A stretch of 64,000 bases of DNA from Methylobacterium sp. Leaf125 (GCF_001423085.1 NZ_LMNU01000003.1:1200-65199), one strand, 5' to 3'; positions 1 to 9,878 are shown, counted from the stretch's first letter. The notes: generated by a model from the sequence alone, not told the origin. Program-made: numbers and translations.

Positions 1-2
1 AT

Positions 3-161
3 ACCGGTTTGGCTGGCAACGTCTCTGCGAGCTTCGATGCCAGCGTGACCATGGACGTCACCCTGATCGTGCCGGTGGCCATGGAAGAGAAGCTGCGCTT
101 CGCCATCCGTGAAGGCGGACGCACCGTCGGCGCCGGCGTCGTCGCCGCCATCAACGAGTAA
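3..161 (+). CDS. tuf: Elongation factor Tu, 3' end only
   Basis: This is the last 52 codons of EF-Tu, the GTPase that delivers aminoacyl-tRNA to the ribosome. The window edge cuts off the rest. The C-terminus reads [20 protein letters not shown] and then [10 protein letters not shown], the conserved end of EF-Tu domain 3. The position just upstream of rpsJ is the usual alphaproteobacterial str-S10 arrangement. The first dozen or so visible codons ([12 protein letters not shown]) do not match the LPxGxEMVMPGDN segment expected there and are about four residues shorter; see findings. The identity of the 3' part is secure. Confidence 0.85.
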   Translation, partial: TGLAGNVSASFDASVTMDVTLIVPVAMEEKLRFAIREGGRTVGAGVVAAINE

Positions 162-200
162 TCGTCCGTCCCAACGGTCACGTCTGCAGGGAACGATTGA

Positions 201-224
201 GGGGCGGGTCCTCGCGCCCGCCCC
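201..224 (+). other. Hairpin between tuf and rpsJ
   Basis: Eight-base arms GGGGCGGG and CCCGCCCC flank an 8-nt loop. No T-tract follows, so it is more likely an mRNA structure or processing element than an intrinsic terminator. Confidence 0.4.
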
Positions 225-251
225 ACCATCGCCCCGCCAAGGTTTCAGGTC

Positions 252-551
<300 letters not shown>

Positions 552-560
<9 letters not shown>

Positions 561-582
561 GTCCCGCGGGGATTTAGAGCTT
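552..582 (+). other. Strong hairpin spanning the rpsJ stop codon
   Basis: Arms AAGCTCTAA and TTAGAGCTT pair perfectly and continue through one G-U pair and four more pairs (T-A and three C-G) to a 3-nt GCG loop, about 14 bp in all. The left arm contains the rpsJ stop. No T-tract follows. It could be an RNA processing or translational control element between rpsJ and rplC. Confidence 0.55.
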
Positions 583-610
583 ACCGTAGAATCGCGCGAG
601 GGAGACACCT

Positions 611-1351
611 ATGCGCTCAGGCGTCATCGCACAGAAGGTCGGCATGACCCGCATCTTTACGGATGCAGGCGAACATGTCCCCGTCACAGTGCTCAAAATC
701 GATCAATGCCAGGTGGTTGCCCACCGTACCGTCGAGAAGAACGGCTACGTCGCCCTTCAGGTCGGCGTCGGCAAAGCCAAGGTGAAGAACGTGTCGGCTG
801 CCGAGCGCGGCCGGTTCGCGGTCGCCAAGGTCGAGCCCAAGCAAAAGCTCGCCGAGTTCCGCGTGTCCGAGGACAAGCTGATCCCGGTCGGCGCCGAGAT
901 CACCGCCGATCACTTCATCCCGGGCCAGTTCGTCGACGTGACGGGCACCACCACGGGTAAGGGGTTCGCCGGCGGTATGAAGCGCTGGAACTTCGGCGGT
1001 CTGCGCGCCACCCACGGCGTGTCCATCTCGCACCGCTCGATCGGTTCGACCGGTGGCCGTCAGGATCCGGGCAAGACCTTCAAGAACAAGAAGATGCCCG
1101 GTCACATGGGCGTCGATCGGGTCACGACCCAGAACCTGCGCGTCGTGCGTACGGATCCTGAGCGCGGCCTCATCCTCGTCGAGGGCGCCGTTCCGGGTGT
1201 CGCCGGCGGCTGGATCCAGATCCGCGACGCGGTGAAGCGCAAGCTCCCCGCGGACGTTCCGCAGCCTGGCAAGTTCCGTGAGCAGGGCGCTTCCGCTCCC
1301 GCCACCGAGGCGCCGGCTCCCGAGGCTCCCGCTTCCGAGGAGAACGCGTGA
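611..1351 (+). CDS. rplC: 50S ribosomal protein L3
   Basis: L3 (246 aa) is an early-assembly 23S rRNA-binding protein near the peptidyl transferase centre. It begins [20 protein letters not shown] and carries the central [20 protein letters not shown] signature. The C-terminus ends in an Ala/Pro/Glu-rich tail of about 25 residues, longer than in E. coli (209 aa). A GAGGGAG Shine-Dalgarno sits about 8 bases upstream. The TGA stop overlaps the rplD start (GTGATGA), indicating coupling. Confidence 0.98.
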   Translation: MRSGVIAQKVGMTRIFTDAGEHVPVTVLKIDQCQVVAHRTVEKNGYVALQVGVGKAKVKNVSAAERGRFAVAKVEPKQKLAEFRVSEDKLIPVGAEITADHFIPGQFVDVTGTTTGKGFAGGMKRWNFGGLRATHGVSISHRSIGSTGGRQDPGKTFKNKKMPGHMGVDRVTTQNLRVVRTDPERGLILVEGAVPGVAGGWIQIRDAVKRKLPADVPQPGKFREQGASAPATEAPAPEAPASEENA

Positions 1352-1971
1352 TGAAGCTCGATATCACCACGCTCGATGGCGCCGGTGCCGGTTCCGTCGA
1401 CCTGGACGAGACCATCTTCGGTCTCGAGCCCCGTGCCGATCTGCTCCAGCGCATGGTGCGCTGGCAGCTCGCCAAGCGTCAGGCCGGCACCCATGCGGTC
1501 AAGAACCGCTCGGATGTGAACCGGACGCGCAAGAAGCTGTATAAGCAGAAGGGCACCGGTAACGCGCGTCACGGCGCAGCCTCGGCCCCGCAGTTCCGCG
1601 GTGGTGGACGCGCCTTCGGTCCGGTCGTGCGCAGCCACGCTCACGATCTGCCCAAGAAGGTCCGTGCGCTCGCCCTGAAGCACGCGCTCTCCGCGAAGGT
1701 GAAGGACTCGACCCTCATCATCGTCGACGACGTGAAGCTCGCCGAGGGCAAGACCAAGGCGCTCGTCGAGCGCTTCGAGAAGATGGGCCTGTCCAGCGCC
1801 CTGATCATCGGCGGTGCCGAGGTGGACGTGAACTTCGCACGCGCCGCCCGCAACATCCCGCAGATCGACGTGCTGCCGATCCAGGGCATCAACGTGTACG
1901 ACATCCTGCGTCGCGAGAAGCTCGTGCTGACCCGCGCAGCGATCGATGCGCTGGAGGCGCGTTTTCAATGA
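1351..1971 (+). CDS. rplD: 50S ribosomal protein L4
   Basis: L4 (206 aa) lines the peptide exit tunnel. It contains the typical [11 protein letters not shown] loop followed by [12 protein letters not shown]. The ATG at 1351 overlaps the rplC stop by one base; an in-frame GTG at 1348 adds a single residue. Its own TGA overlaps the rplW ATG. L4 autoregulates the S10 operon in gammaproteobacteria; nothing visible here shows the same control. Confidence 0.98.
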   Translation: MKLDITTLDGAGAGSVDLDETIFGLEPRADLLQRMVRWQLAKRQAGTHAVKNRSDVNRTRKKLYKQKGTGNARHGAASAPQFRGGGRAFGPVVRSHAHDLPKKVRALALKHALSAKVKDSTLIIVDDVKLAEGKTKALVERFEKMGLSSALIIGGAEVDVNFARAARNIPQIDVLPIQGINVYDILRREKLVLTRAAIDALEARFQ

Positions 1972-2264
1972 GTGCCGATCCGCGCCACTACGATATCATC
2001 GTCTCCCCGGTCATCACCGAGAAGGCGACGAACCTCACCGAACAGAACAAGGTCGTGTTCCGGGTTTCCCCGAAGGCGACCAAGCCGCAGATCAAGGAAG
2101 CGGTCGAGAAGCTGTTCGACGTCAAGGTCACGGGCGTGAACACGCTCGTCACCAAGGGCAAGAAGAAGATCTTCCGCGGACTTCGCGGACAGCGTTCGGA
2201 CGTGAAGAAAGCGATCGTGACCCTCGCCGAGGGTGAGACGATCGACGTCACGACCGGCCTCTGA
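1968..2264 (+). CDS. rplW: 50S ribosomal protein L23
   Basis: L23 (98 aa) sits at the tunnel exit and is the docking site for trigger factor and SRP. It contains the [17 protein letters not shown] start and the [18 protein letters not shown] segment. Translation is probably coupled to rplD through an ATGA overlap. Confidence 0.98.
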   Translation: MSADPRHYDIIVSPVITEKATNLTEQNKVVFRVSPKATKPQIKEAVEKLFDVKVTGVNTLVTKGKKKIFRGLRGQRSDVKKAIVTLAEGETIDVTTGL

Positions 2265-2291
2265 GACAAGTCGGGTTAAGGATTACCACCG

Positions 2292-3128
2292 ATGGCCTTG
2301 AAGACATTCAAACCGGTCACGCCGAGCCTTCGCCAGCTCGTGCTCGTCGACCGCCGTGAGCTCTACAAGGGCAAGCCGGTCAAGAAGCTCACCGAGGGCA
2401 AGTCGTCGTCCGGCGGCCGCAACAACCTCGGCCGCATCACGGTCCGCTTCCGCGGCGGCGGTCACAAGCGCACGCTCCGCAACGTGGACTTCAAGCGTCG
2501 CGAGCAGATGGGCGTGTCCGCCACGGTCGAGCGGATCGAGTACGATCCGAACCGGACCGCATTCATCGCGCTGATCGCCTTCCCCGACGGCACGCAGAGC
2601 TACATCCTGGCTCCGCAGCGCCTGTCGCCGGGCGACAAGGTGATCGCGGCCGAGCAGGTCGACATCAAGCCCGGCAATGCCGGTCCGGTCGGCAACATGC
2701 CCGTGGGCACGATCGTCCACAACGTCGAGCTCAAGATCGGCAAGGGCGGCGCCATTGCCCGCTCCGCCGGCAACTACGCCCAGATCGTCGGCCGCGATCA
2801 GGGCTACGTCACGCTGCGCCTGAACTCGGGCGAACAGCGCCTGGTCCACGGTCAGTGCTTCGCCAGCGTCGGTGCGGTCTCGAACCCGGACCACATGAAC
2901 ATCTCGCTCGGCAAGGCCGGCCGCAACCGCTGGCTCGGCAAGCGCCCGCACGTGCGCGGCGTCGCCATGAACCCGGTCGACCATCCGCACGGCGGCGGTG
3001 AGGGACGTACCTCCGGCGGCCGTAACCCGGTCACGCCCTGGGGCGTTCCCACGAAGGGGAAGAAGACCCGCTCGAACAAGCGGACCGACGTCTTCATCCT
3101 GTCCAGCCGTCATAACCGTAAGAAGTAA
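2292..3128 (+). CDS. rplB: 50S ribosomal protein L2
   Basis: L2 (278 aa) is essential for subunit association and peptidyl transfer. It starts [17 protein letters not shown] and carries the C-terminal [18 protein letters not shown] motif, including the conserved His of the HPHGGG loop. Length is standard. AAGGA lies about 9 bases before the start. It is followed 5 bases later by rpsS. Confidence 0.99.
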   Translation: MALKTFKPVTPSLRQLVLVDRRELYKGKPVKKLTEGKSSSGGRNNLGRITVRFRGGGHKRTLRNVDFKRREQMGVSATVERIEYDPNRTAFIALIAFPDGTQSYILAPQRLSPGDKVIAAEQVDIKPGNAGPVGNMPVGTIVHNVELKIGKGGAIARSAGNYAQIVGRDQGYVTLRLNSGEQRLVHGQCFASVGAVSNPDHMNISLGKAGRNRWLGKRPHVRGVAMNPVDHPHGGGEGRTSGGRNPVTPWGVPTKGKKTRSNKRTDVFILSSRHNRKK

Positions 3129-3133
3129 CGCCC

Positions 3134-3412
3134 ATGGCACGCTCGCTCTGGAAGGGGCCGTTCATCGACGGCTACCTCCTCAAGAAGGCTGAAGCCGCTC
3201 GCGGTTCCAGCCGTAACGAAGTCATCAAGATCTGGAGCCGCCGCTCCACGATCCTGCCGCAGTTCGTCGGGCTCACCTTCGGTGTGCACAACGGGCAGAA
3301 GCACATCCCGGTGTACGTCTCCGAGGAAATGGTCGGCCACAAGTTCGGCGAGTTCTCGCCGACCCGCACCTTCCACGGTCACGCAGCCGACAAGAAGTCG
3401 AAGAGGCGCTGA
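3134..3412 (+). CDS. rpsS: 30S ribosomal protein S19
   Basis: S19 (92 aa) binds 16S rRNA with S13 in the subunit head. It starts [20 protein letters not shown] and has the [14 protein letters not shown] and [15 protein letters not shown] motifs. Standard length. The gap to rplV is only 2 nt. Confidence 0.99.
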   Translation: MARSLWKGPFIDGYLLKKAEAARGSSRNEVIKIWSRRSTILPQFVGLTFGVHNGQKHIPVYVSEEMVGHKFGEFSPTRTFHGHAADKKSKRR

Positions 3413-3414
3413 TC

Positions 3415-3801
3415 ATGGGCAAGCCCGCCACTCCCCGCGCGCTCCCCGAGAACGAGGCTCAGGCCGTCGCGCGCATGCTGCGCGTCAGCCCCCAGAAGCT
3501 CAATCTCGTCGCGCAGCTCATTCGCGGCAAGAAGGTCGACTCGGCTCTCGCCGATCTCGAGTTCTCCCGCAAGCGGATCGCCCGCGAGGTCAAGAAGTGC
3601 CTCGAGAGCGCCATCGCCAATGCCGAGAACAACCATAACCTGGACGTCGACGATCTCGTCGTGTCCCAGGCGTTCGTCGGCAAGGCGCTGGTGCTGAAGC
3701 GGTTCCACGCCCGTGCGCGTGGCCGCGGCGCCCGTATCCTGAAGCCCTTCGCGAACCTCACCATCGTGGTGCGCGAAGTCCCGACCGCCGAAGCGGCGTG
3801 A
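3415..3801 (+). CDS. rplV: 50S ribosomal protein L22
   Basis: L22 (128 aa) has an extended loop in the exit tunnel, the site of some macrolide-resistance mutations in other bacteria. It contains [19 protein letters not shown] and the [20 protein letters not shown] loop region. It is longer than the E. coli protein (110 aa) because of an N-terminal extension, which I believe is common in alphaproteobacteria. Confidence 0.98.
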   Translation: MGKPATPRALPENEAQAVARMLRVSPQKLNLVAQLIRGKKVDSALADLEFSRKRIAREVKKCLESAIANAENNHNLDVDDLVVSQAFVGKALVLKRFHARARGRGARILKPFANLTIVVREVPTAEAA

Positions 3802-3811
3802 GGAGGACCTG

Positions 3812-4552
3812 ATGGGCCAGAAAGTCAATCCGATCGGTCTTCGGCTCGGTATCAACCGGACCTGGGACTCCCGCTGGTTCGCCCAGAAGGGTGAATACGC
3901 GAAACTGATGCACGAGGACGTCGCGATCCGCGCCGCCCTCATGAAGCAACTCAAGCAGGCCGCCGTCTCGAAGATCGTGATCGAGCGTCCGCACCGGAAG
4001 TGCCGCGTCACCATCCACTCGGGTCGTCCGGGCGTGGTCATCGGCAAGAAGGGCGCGGATATCGAGAAGCTGCGTAAGCTGGTCGGTACGCTCACCAAGG
4101 CCGACGTGACGATCAACATCGTCGAGGTGCGCAAGCCCGAGATCGATGCCACCCTCGTGGCCGACTCGATTGCCCAGCAGCTCGAGCGTCGCGTCGCGTT
4201 CCGCCGTGCCATGAAGCGCGCCGTTCAGTCGGCGATGCGTCTGGGTGCCGAGGGCATCCGCATCAACTGCTCGGGCCGTCTCGGCGGCGCCGAGATCGCT
4301 CGCCAAGAGTGGTACCGCGAGGGTCGCGTCCCTCTGCACACCCTCCGTGCCGACGTCGACTACGGCGTTGCGACGGCCTTCACGACTTACGGGACGTGCG
4401 GCATCAAGGTGTGGGTGTTCAAGGGCGAGATCCTCGAGCACGACCCGATGGCACAGGACAAGAAGGCGCAGGAAGAGGGTGGCCGTTCGGGCGGCCGTCG
4501 CGAGCGCGATGGTGAGGGTGGCCGCGAGCGCGGCCGGCGCGAGCACGCCTAA
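3812..4552 (+). CDS. rpsC: 30S ribosomal protein S3
   Basis: S3 (246 aa) lines the mRNA entry channel. It starts [20 protein letters not shown], carries a KH-type domain with [18 protein letters not shown], and the C-terminal domain motif [18 protein letters not shown]. The C-terminus is an Arg/Gly/Glu-rich basic tail. A strong GGAGG lies 5-9 bases before the ATG. Confidence 0.99.
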   Translation: MGQKVNPIGLRLGINRTWDSRWFAQKGEYAKLMHEDVAIRAALMKQLKQAAVSKIVIERPHRKCRVTIHSGRPGVVIGKKGADIEKLRKLVGTLTKADVTINIVEVRKPEIDATLVADSIAQQLERRVAFRRAMKRAVQSAMRLGAEGIRINCSGRLGGAEIARQEWYREGRVPLHTLRADVDYGVATAFTTYGTCGIKVWVFKGEILEHDPMAQDKKAQEEGGRSGGRRERDGEGGRERGRREHA

Positions 4553-4599
4553 CGGCGCGTTCGTGACCCCGTCACCCAGAAAGGTGTTGAGAGGCTGCC

Positions 4600-5013
4600 A
4601 TGTTGCAACCCAAGAAGACCAGGTTCCGTAAGCAGTTCAAGGGTCGCATCCACGGTGCGGCCAAGGGCGGCTTCGACCTCAACTTCGGGACCTTCGGCCT
4701 GAAGGCCGTCGAGCCCGAGCGCATCACCGCTCGCCAGATCGAGGCGGCTCGCCGCGCGATCACGCGTGAGATGAAGCGCCAAGGCCGCGTCTGGATCCGG
4801 ATCTTCCCGGATGTGCCGGTCACCGCCAAGCCCACCGAAGTCCGCATGGGCTCCGGTAAGGGTGCACCCGAGTTCTGGGCTGCCCGTGTGCATCCCGGAC
4901 GTATCATGTTCGAAGTCGACGGCGTGGCCGAGGACGTTGCGAAGGAGGCCCTGCGCCTCGGCGCGGCGAAGCTCCCGATCCGCACGCGCGTCGTTCAGCG
5001 CATCGCTGATTGA
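4600..5013 (+). CDS. rplP: 50S ribosomal protein L16
   Basis: L16 (137 aa) helps position tRNA in the A and P sites. It starts [19 protein letters not shown] and contains [17 protein letters not shown] followed by EVRMGSGKG, where the conserved Arg of RMGSGKG is modified in some bacteria. Standard length. Confidence 0.99.
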   Translation: MLQPKKTRFRKQFKGRIHGAAKGGFDLNFGTFGLKAVEPERITARQIEAARRAITREMKRQGRVWIRIFPDVPVTAKPTEVRMGSGKGAPEFWAARVHPGRIMFEVDGVAEDVAKEALRLGAAKLPIRTRVVQRIAD

Positions 5014-5026
5014 GAGGGAGGGGATC

Positions 5027-5242
5027 ATGAAGTCGTCGCAGAGACAGTCGGATCTGGCCGCCCTGTCGCCCGATCAGCTGAACGATGAGTTGCTGAACCT
5101 GAAGAAGGAGCAGTTCAATCTGCGCTTCCAGGGCGCCACCGGCCAGCTCGAGAACGTCGCGCGCGTCCGCGAAGTCCGCCGCGATATCGCCCGCGTTCGT
5201 ACGCTTCAGCGTCAGAAGACGCTGAAGTCGGCGCAGGCCTGA
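5027..5242 (+). CDS. rpmC: 50S ribosomal protein L29
   Basis: L29 (71 aa) is a small two-helix protein at the exit-tunnel rim next to L23. It has the [20 protein letters not shown] core and the [14 protein letters not shown] motif. The ATG at 5027 is preceded by GGGAGGGG. It lies between rplP and rpsQ as in most bacteria. Confidence 0.97.
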   Translation: MKSSQRQSDLAALSPDQLNDELLNLKKEQFNLRFQGATGQLENVARVREVRRDIARVRTLQRQKTLKSAQA

Positions 5243-5252
5243 GGAGTACATC

Positions 5253-5513
5253 ATGCCGAAGCGCGTATTGCAGGGCGTCGTCGTCAGCGACAAGGGCGAG
5301 AAGACCATCGTCGTGAAGGTGGAGCGTCGCTTCACCCATCCGGTGATGAAGAAGACCGTCCGTCGCTCGAAGAACTACCACGCCCACGACGAAGCCAACG
5401 TCGCCAAGGTCGGTCAGACCGTGTCGATCGAGGAGTGCCGTCCGTTCTCGAAGACCAAGACCTGGAAGCTCGTCGAGGGCGCCAGCTCGGAAGCGGTCTC
5501 CGCCGAAGCTTGA
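5253..5513 (+). CDS. rpsQ: 30S ribosomal protein S17
   Basis: S17 (86 aa) is a primary 16S rRNA-binding OB-fold protein. It starts [20 protein letters not shown] and contains [19 protein letters not shown]. It is the last gene of the S10 block here. A perfect intrinsic terminator follows 21 bases after the stop, so the downstream spc genes appear to be uncoupled from it. Confidence 0.98.
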   Translation: MPKRVLQGVVVSDKGEKTIVVKVERRFTHPVMKKTVRRSKNYHAHDEANVAKVGQTVSIEECRPFSKTKTWKLVEGASSEAVSAEA

Positions 5514-5534
5514 TCGTCATGCACGGTCGAGGAG

Positions 5535-5564
5535 ACGGGCGCAGGGTTCTGCGCCCGTTTTTTT
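5535..5564 (+). terminator. Intrinsic terminator after rpsQ
   Basis: A perfect 10-bp stem (ACGGGCGCAG with CTGCGCCCGT) closes a GGTT loop and runs directly into seven T residues. It is among the best-formed terminators in the window and falls between rpsQ and rplN, inside what is usually one long ribosomal transcript. Confidence 0.93.
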
Positions 5565-5648
5565 GTGCCTGCTCCGCATCGGTGTGCCGAACCCAAGTCG
5601 TTTCGGGTGGTCGCTACCAGAATCCTGATTTCGTTCGACAGAGGATTC

Positions 5649-5676
5649 GAGGATCCGCCGTGTCCAGGCGGTCCTC
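5649..5676 (+). other. Hairpin in the leader of the AAA+ ATPase gene
   Basis: GAGGA (5649-5653) plus CCGCC (5655-5659), with one bulged T at 5654, pair with GGCGG and TCCTC around a 7-nt loop. It lies about 35 bases before the preferred GTG start. It may fold in the mRNA leader; its function is unknown. Confidence 0.3.
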
Positions 5677-5710
5677 TTAACCTTGGGTGCGAGACGAGGG
5701 GGATGGTCGC

Positions 5711-7084
5711 GTGGCGGACAGCCTGAACAGTGCCTGCGGACTTCTCGCCGCGTTCTTCGGCGCCCGCGAAATCGACGGCATCGTCGCCAGCCAGCGCAGC
5801 TTCGGTCTGCACCTGTTGCCGGACATCCAGGCTGCAGCTCTCGGAATGCTGTCGCGGCTCAATGTCGTGCGCACCGGTCTTCACCAACCTGAGCTGCGCG
5901 AGCCCCTGACGATCTCCAGCCTCCTGGTACGCTGTGCGGCGCGGCCGGTCGCGATCGCGCCCCCCGAGTTCCATGATTTCGATCTCGGCGATGCGGAGTC
6001 TTTCAGGGCGCTGAGCAATGCCTTGTGGCTGTTCCGGATCTCGAACCGTCCAGCGGCCGTCTTGCTCTCCCGGTCATCGTCCGCGCAGGAGGGGCGCGTC
6101 GTGCGGCTCGAAGTGGCGACGCTGCCCGATGCGAGGTCCATCGGATTCGCCCGCGACTTCCTCTCGTCGATCCAGGACGCCGCGGCTGGATCGACGCGCT
6201 ATCGTGGCAAGGTCGTCATGCTCGATCCCCCGTCGGAAGCGGGAATGCGTGTCCGCCGGTCGAAGTCGGTGACGCGGGCCCAGGTCATTCTCGACGACCC
6301 GACGATGGCGCGACTCGATCATCACGTCTTCGCATTCGATCGCCATCGCGGAGATCTCAGGCGTTTCGGGCAATCGACCTGCCGGGGCCTGCTGCTCTAC
6401 GGACCTCCCGGTAACGGAAAGACCCACGTTACCCGCTACGTCTCGTCGAACCTGCCCGATCGCACGACCGTCTTGGTGACGCCCGATGGTGGGCGCTGCG
6501 TGGCCGAGCAGTTGCAGCTTGCGCGGAGCTTCCAGCCCAGCCTGGTGGTCCTCGAGAACGTCGACCGGTTCGCTCGGGATCGACAGGCTTCCAAGGGCTC
6601 GACCGAGACGGGCGGACTTCAGAGCCTGCTGAGCGAGATGGAAGGCCTCGAGGCCGACGCAGATATCCTGTTCCTCTTCACTGCGACTCATCCGCGGAAT
6701 ATCGACCCGGCCCTGATCTCGCAGCCGGGGCGGATCGACGTGGCGATCGAGATTGCCTGCCCGGATGCCTCGTGCCGTGCCCGCCTGGTCACCCTGTACG
6801 GCGCGTCCCTGATCTTCGACCCTGGGGCCCTTCCGGAAATCGTCGCGCGCACTGAGGGCGCAAGTGCGGCCTATCTGAAGGAAATGGTCTATCGGCTCGC
6901 CCTCGCAGCCTTGACCACCGAGATGGGGAATCGGATCACCCGCCGCAGCGTGGCCGTCGTCCTCGGCGAGGCGATCGACAGCCAGGCCCGCCTCGATCGG
7001 GGTGTGGTCGAACTCGCCGACGTTCCGGCGCGCCGGCCGGATCTGCGCATGGCAGCGTCGGGCGGGCGAAGCGCCGATCTCTGA
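5711..7084 (+). CDS. AAA+ family ATPase inserted in the ribosomal cluster
   Basis: This predicted cytoplasmic AAA+ ATPase (457 aa) consists of about 220 N-terminal residues that I do not recognise as a known domain, followed by one AAA module. The Walker A motif GPPGNGKT is at residues 231-238. The Walker B region reads LVVLENVD, with E282 and N283 in place of the usual Asp-Glu pair. The sensor-1 Asn position is His (TATHP, H327). The arginine-finger stretch QPGRID carries R341. The GTG at 5711 is chosen because GAGGGGG lies just upstream; an in-frame GTG at 5687 would add eight residues. The gene is bracketed by the rpsQ terminator and a 237-bp gap before rplN. The substrate is unknown. Role in ribosome biology is only suggested by location. 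Confidence 0.8.
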   Translation: MADSLNSACGLLAAFFGAREIDGIVASQRSFGLHLLPDIQAAALGMLSRLNVVRTGLHQPELREPLTISSLLVRCAARPVAIAPPEFHDFDLGDAESFRALSNALWLFRISNRPAAVLLSRSSSAQEGRVVRLEVATLPDARSIGFARDFLSSIQDAAAGSTRYRGKVVMLDPPSEAGMRVRRSKSVTRAQVILDDPTMARLDHHVFAFDRHRGDLRRFGQSTCRGLLLYGPPGNGKTHVTRYVSSNLPDRTTVLVTPDGGRCVAEQLQLARSFQPSLVVLENVDRFARDRQASKGSTETGGLQSLLSEMEGLEADADILFLFTATHPRNIDPALISQPGRIDVAIEIACPDASCRARLVTLYGASLIFDPGALPEIVARTEGASAAYLKEMVYRLALAALTTEMGNRITRRSVAVVLGEAIDSQARLDRGVVELADVPARRPDLRMAASGGRSADL

Positions 7085-7097
7085 GCCGGGTCGGCAA

Positions 7098-7133
7098 TTG
7101 ACCCTTGCACAGAACCACGCCCTGGTGTATCCG
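7098..7133 (+). promoter_or_regulatory. Candidate promoter for the spc block
   Basis: In the 237-bp gap before rplN, TTGCAC (7105-7110) is followed after 17 bp by TATCCG (7128-7133). A TTGACC sits just upstream at 7098. The terminator after rpsQ makes a new promoter for rplN onwards likely, but the exact hexamers are a guess. Confidence 0.35.
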
Positions 7134-7321
7134 GCGTGCCTTCGCGACATTTGAGAGGGGTGCTCGCACCCTTCGTACGCGGCAGCCGCGCCGGTGTGTC
7201 AAACACCGATTGCGCGGTGCTTTACATGAGCCGGGGACATCAGATCCCCATCAGGCGTCGTCCGCCGGACAATACCGTCCGCGTGCGGAAACCCGCCTGA
7301 AACAAGGAAAGGTCACTGCCC

Positions 7322-7690
7322 GTGATCCAGATGCAGACGAATCTGGACGTCGCCGACAACTCTGGTGCGCGCCGCGTGATGTGCATCAAGGTTCTGGGCG
7401 GGTCGAAGCGTAAATACGCCGGTGTCGGCGACATCATCGTGGTCTCGGTCAAGGAAGCAATTCCCCGGGGTCGCGTGAAGAAGGGCGACGTCATGAAGGC
7501 GGTCGTCGTGCGCACCGCCAAGGAAGTGAAGCGTCCCGACGGTTCGGTGATCCGCTTCGACAAGAACGCAGCCGTTCTGATCAACAATCAGAAGGAGCCG
7601 ATCGGCACCCGCATCTTCGGACCGGTGCCGCGCGAGCTGCGCGCCCGCAACCACATGAAGATCATCTCGCTCGCGCCGGAGGTGCTGTGA
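7322..7690 (+). CDS. rplN: 50S ribosomal protein L14
   Basis: L14 (122 aa) is a subunit-interface protein and the binding target of the silencing factor RsfS. It begins at a GTG, translating as [20 protein letters not shown], with AAGGAAAGG about 10 bases upstream. The [13 protein letters not shown] motif is present. It opens the spc block and ends in a GTGATG overlap with rplX. Confidence 0.98.
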   Translation: MIQMQTNLDVADNSGARRVMCIKVLGGSKRKYAGVGDIIVVSVKEAIPRGRVKKGDVMKAVVVRTAKEVKRPDGSVIRFDKNAAVLINNQKEPIGTRIFGPVPRELRARNHMKIISLAPEVL

Positions 7691-8007
7691 TGGCCGCCAA
7701 GGTCAAGAAAGGCGACAAGGTCGTCGTCCTTACCGGTCGTGACAAGGGTCGCTCTGGCGAGGTCATCCAGGTGCTCCCGAAGGAAGATCGCGCGTTCGTT
7801 CGCGGCATCAACCTGGTGAAGAAGCACCAGAAGCAGACGCAGAACCAGGAAGGCGGCATCGTCTCGAAGGAAGCTGCGATTCACCTCTCCAACATCGCTG
7901 TCGCCGACCCGAAGGATGGTCAGCCCACGCGCGTTGGTTTCCGCATTCTCGACGACGGCCGCAAAGTCCGGTTCGCCAAGCGCTCGGGGGATCTGATCGA
8001 TGGCTGA
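7690..8007 (+). CDS. rplX: 50S ribosomal protein L24
   Basis: L24 (105 aa) is an assembly initiator with an N-terminal KOW motif ([20 protein letters not shown]). The ATG at 7690 overlaps the rplN stop; an in-frame GTG at 7687 adds only one residue. The 3' end overlaps rplE by 8 bases. Confidence 0.98.
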   Translation: MAAKVKKGDKVVVLTGRDKGRSGEVIQVLPKEDRAFVRGINLVKKHQKQTQNQEGGIVSKEAAIHLSNIAVADPKDGQPTRVGFRILDDGRKVRFAKRSGDLIDG

Positions 8008-8566
8008 GAAGAACACTGACGGGTACACCCCGCGCCTGCGCAAGCACTACGACGAAGTGGTGCGCCAGAAGCTGATCGAAGAGTTCGGCTACAAGAACCC
8101 CATGCAGGTTCCGGTCATCGAGAAGATCGTGATCAACATGGGCGTCGGCGAGTCGACCGCCGATTCCAAGAAGGCCACCGTCGCTGCCGGCGATCTGGCG
8201 CTGATCGCCGGCCAGAAGCCGGTCATCACCCGAGCCCGCAAGGCCATCGCGACCTTCAAGGTCCGCGAAGGCATGCCGATCGGCTGCAAGGTCACGCTGC
8301 GCAAGCAGCGCATGTACGAGTTCATGGATCGCCTGATCACGATCGCGCTCCCGCGCGTCCGCGATTTCCGTGGCCTGAACCCGCGCTCCTTCGACGGCAA
8401 CGGCAACTACGCCCTGGGTCTGAAGGAGCACCTCGTGTTCCCGGAGATTTCGTACGACAAGGCCGAGGCCACCTGGGGCATGGACATCGTCATCCAGACG
8501 ACCGCCCGCACCGATGCTGAGGCGCGCGCGCTCCTCACGCAGTTCCGATTCCCGTTCCGGCAGTGA
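8000..8566 (+). CDS. rplE: 50S ribosomal protein L5
   Basis: L5 (188 aa) binds 5S rRNA in the central protuberance. It contains [16 protein letters not shown] and the [20 protein letters not shown] and [15 protein letters not shown] motifs. Standard length. Its start lies inside the rplX 3' end. Confidence 0.98.
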   Translation: MAEKNTDGYTPRLRKHYDEVVRQKLIEEFGYKNPMQVPVIEKIVINMGVGESTADSKKATVAAGDLALIAGQKPVITRARKAIATFKVREGMPIGCKVTLRKQRMYEFMDRLITIALPRVRDFRGLNPRSFDGNGNYALGLKEHLVFPEISYDKAEATWGMDIVIQTTARTDAEARALLTQFRFPFRQ

Positions 8567-8606
8567 GCCCCCGCTAGGGTTTCATACGCGGACACCGGAG
8601 AGAGAA

Positions 8607-8912
8607 ATGGCAAAGAAAAGCTCGATCGAGAAGAACAAGCACCGCGAAGCGCTGGTGAAGCTCTACGCTCCCAAGCGCAAGGCGCTGCTTGCCACGGCGA
8701 ATGACGAGTCCCTCGAGATGGAGGAGCGCTTCGAGGCGCGCCTCAAGCTCGCGGAACTGCCCCGCAACTCGTCCCCCACCCGCGTCCGCAACCGTTGCGG
8801 CATGACCGGCCGTCCGCGCGCCTTCTATCGCAAGATGGGCATCTCGCGCATCGCGCTGCGCGAACTCGGCAACCAGGGTCTGATCCCCGGTCTCGTCAAG
8901 TCGAGCTGGTAA
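8607..8912 (+). CDS. rpsN: 30S ribosomal protein S14
   Basis: S14 (101 aa) is of the long, zinc-independent type: the C-terminal region has [20 protein letters not shown] with no CxxC zinc pairs. The ATG at 8607 is preceded by GGAGAGAG. An upstream in-frame extension to 8514 overlaps rplE and is rejected. Standard place between rplE and rpsH. Confidence 0.98.
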   Translation: MAKKSSIEKNKHREALVKLYAPKRKALLATANDESLEMEERFEARLKLAELPRNSSPTRVRNRCGMTGRPRAFYRKMGISRIALRELGNQGLIPGLVKSSW

Positions 8913-8924
8913 GGAGCAACCACC

Positions 8925-9320
8925 ATGGTCAACGATCCCGTGGGTGATATGCTCACCCGCATCCGCAACGGTCAGCAGCGCCGCCGCAACGTCGTTCAGA
9001 CGCCCGGCTCCCGCCTGCGGGCCAGCGTGCTCGACGTCCTCAAGTCCGAGGGCTACATCCGCGACTACGCGACCACGGATTACGGCAACGGCCGGACCGA
9101 GTTCGCGATCGAGCTGAAGTACTACGACGGCCAGCCCGTCATCCGCTCGATCCAGCGCGTGTCGAAGCCCGGCCGCCGCGTCTACTCGTCGGTGGGCGAG
9201 CTTCCGCGCGTCGCCGACGGCCTCGGCGTCACCATCGTGTCCACCCCGCAGGGCGTCATGGCCGACCACGAGGCGCGCGAGCGCAACGTCGGCGGCGAAG
9301 TGCTCTGCAAGGTGTTCTGA
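8925..9320 (+). CDS. rpsH: 30S ribosomal protein S8
   Basis: S8 (131 aa) is a primary 16S rRNA binder. It starts [17 protein letters not shown] and has the C-terminal [20 protein letters not shown] motif. AAGGAG lies 8 bases before the ATG. In E. coli S8 represses the spc operon; no such site was identified here. Confidence 0.98.
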   Translation: MVNDPVGDMLTRIRNGQQRRRNVVQTPGSRLRASVLDVLKSEGYIRDYATTDYGNGRTEFAIELKYYDGQPVIRSIQRVSKPGRRVYSSVGELPRVADGLGVTIVSTPQGVMADHEARERNVGGEVLCKVF

Positions 9321-9344
9321 TCTCGGACTTGGAGGAATAAGGCG

Positions 9345-9878
9345 ATGTCTCGCGTAGGCAAGAAGCCCGTTCCCGTCCCGTCCGGCGTGACGGCCACGGT
9401 GACCGGTCAAACGGTGAAGATGAAGGGCTCCAAGGGCGAGCTCCAGTACGTCGTTCCCAACGTGGTCGACGTGAAGTTCGAGGACGGCGCCGTCTCGGTG
9501 CAGCCCAAGAACCAGACCAAGGAGGCCCGCTCGCTCTGGGGCACCTCCCGCGCTCAGGTGGCGAACCTCGTCGAGGGCGTCTCCAAGGGCTTCGAGAAGA
9601 AGCTCGAGATCACCGGCGTGGGCTACCGCGCCGCGATGGCCGGCAAGGCTCTGAAGCTCTCGCTCGGCTACAGCCACGACATCGAGTACGAGATCCCGGC
9701 AGGGATCACGATCGCGGTGCCGAAGCCCACCGAGATCGTCATCTCCGGCATCGACCGGCAGGTGGTCGGCCAGGTGGCCGCCGAGATCCGCGACTATCGC
9801 GGCCCTGAGCCCTACAAGGGCAAGGGCGTGAAGTACGCGGGAGAGTTCATCTTCCGCAAGGAAGGCAAGAAGAAGTAA
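9345..9878 (+). CDS. rplF: 50S ribosomal protein L6
   Basis: L6 (177 aa) lies near the sarcin-ricin loop. It starts [15 protein letters not shown] and ends with the conserved [15 protein letters not shown] motif. Strong GGAGGAAT Shine-Dalgarno. Standard length and position. Confidence 0.99.
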   Translation: MSRVGKKPVPVPSGVTATVTGQTVKMKGSKGELQYVVPNVVDVKFEDGAVSVQPKNQTKEARSLWGTSRAQVANLVEGVSKGFEKKLEITGVGYRAAMAGKALKLSLGYSHDIEYEIPAGITIAVPKPTEIVISGIDRQVVGQVAAEIRDYRGPEPYKGKGVKYAGEFIFRKEGKKK

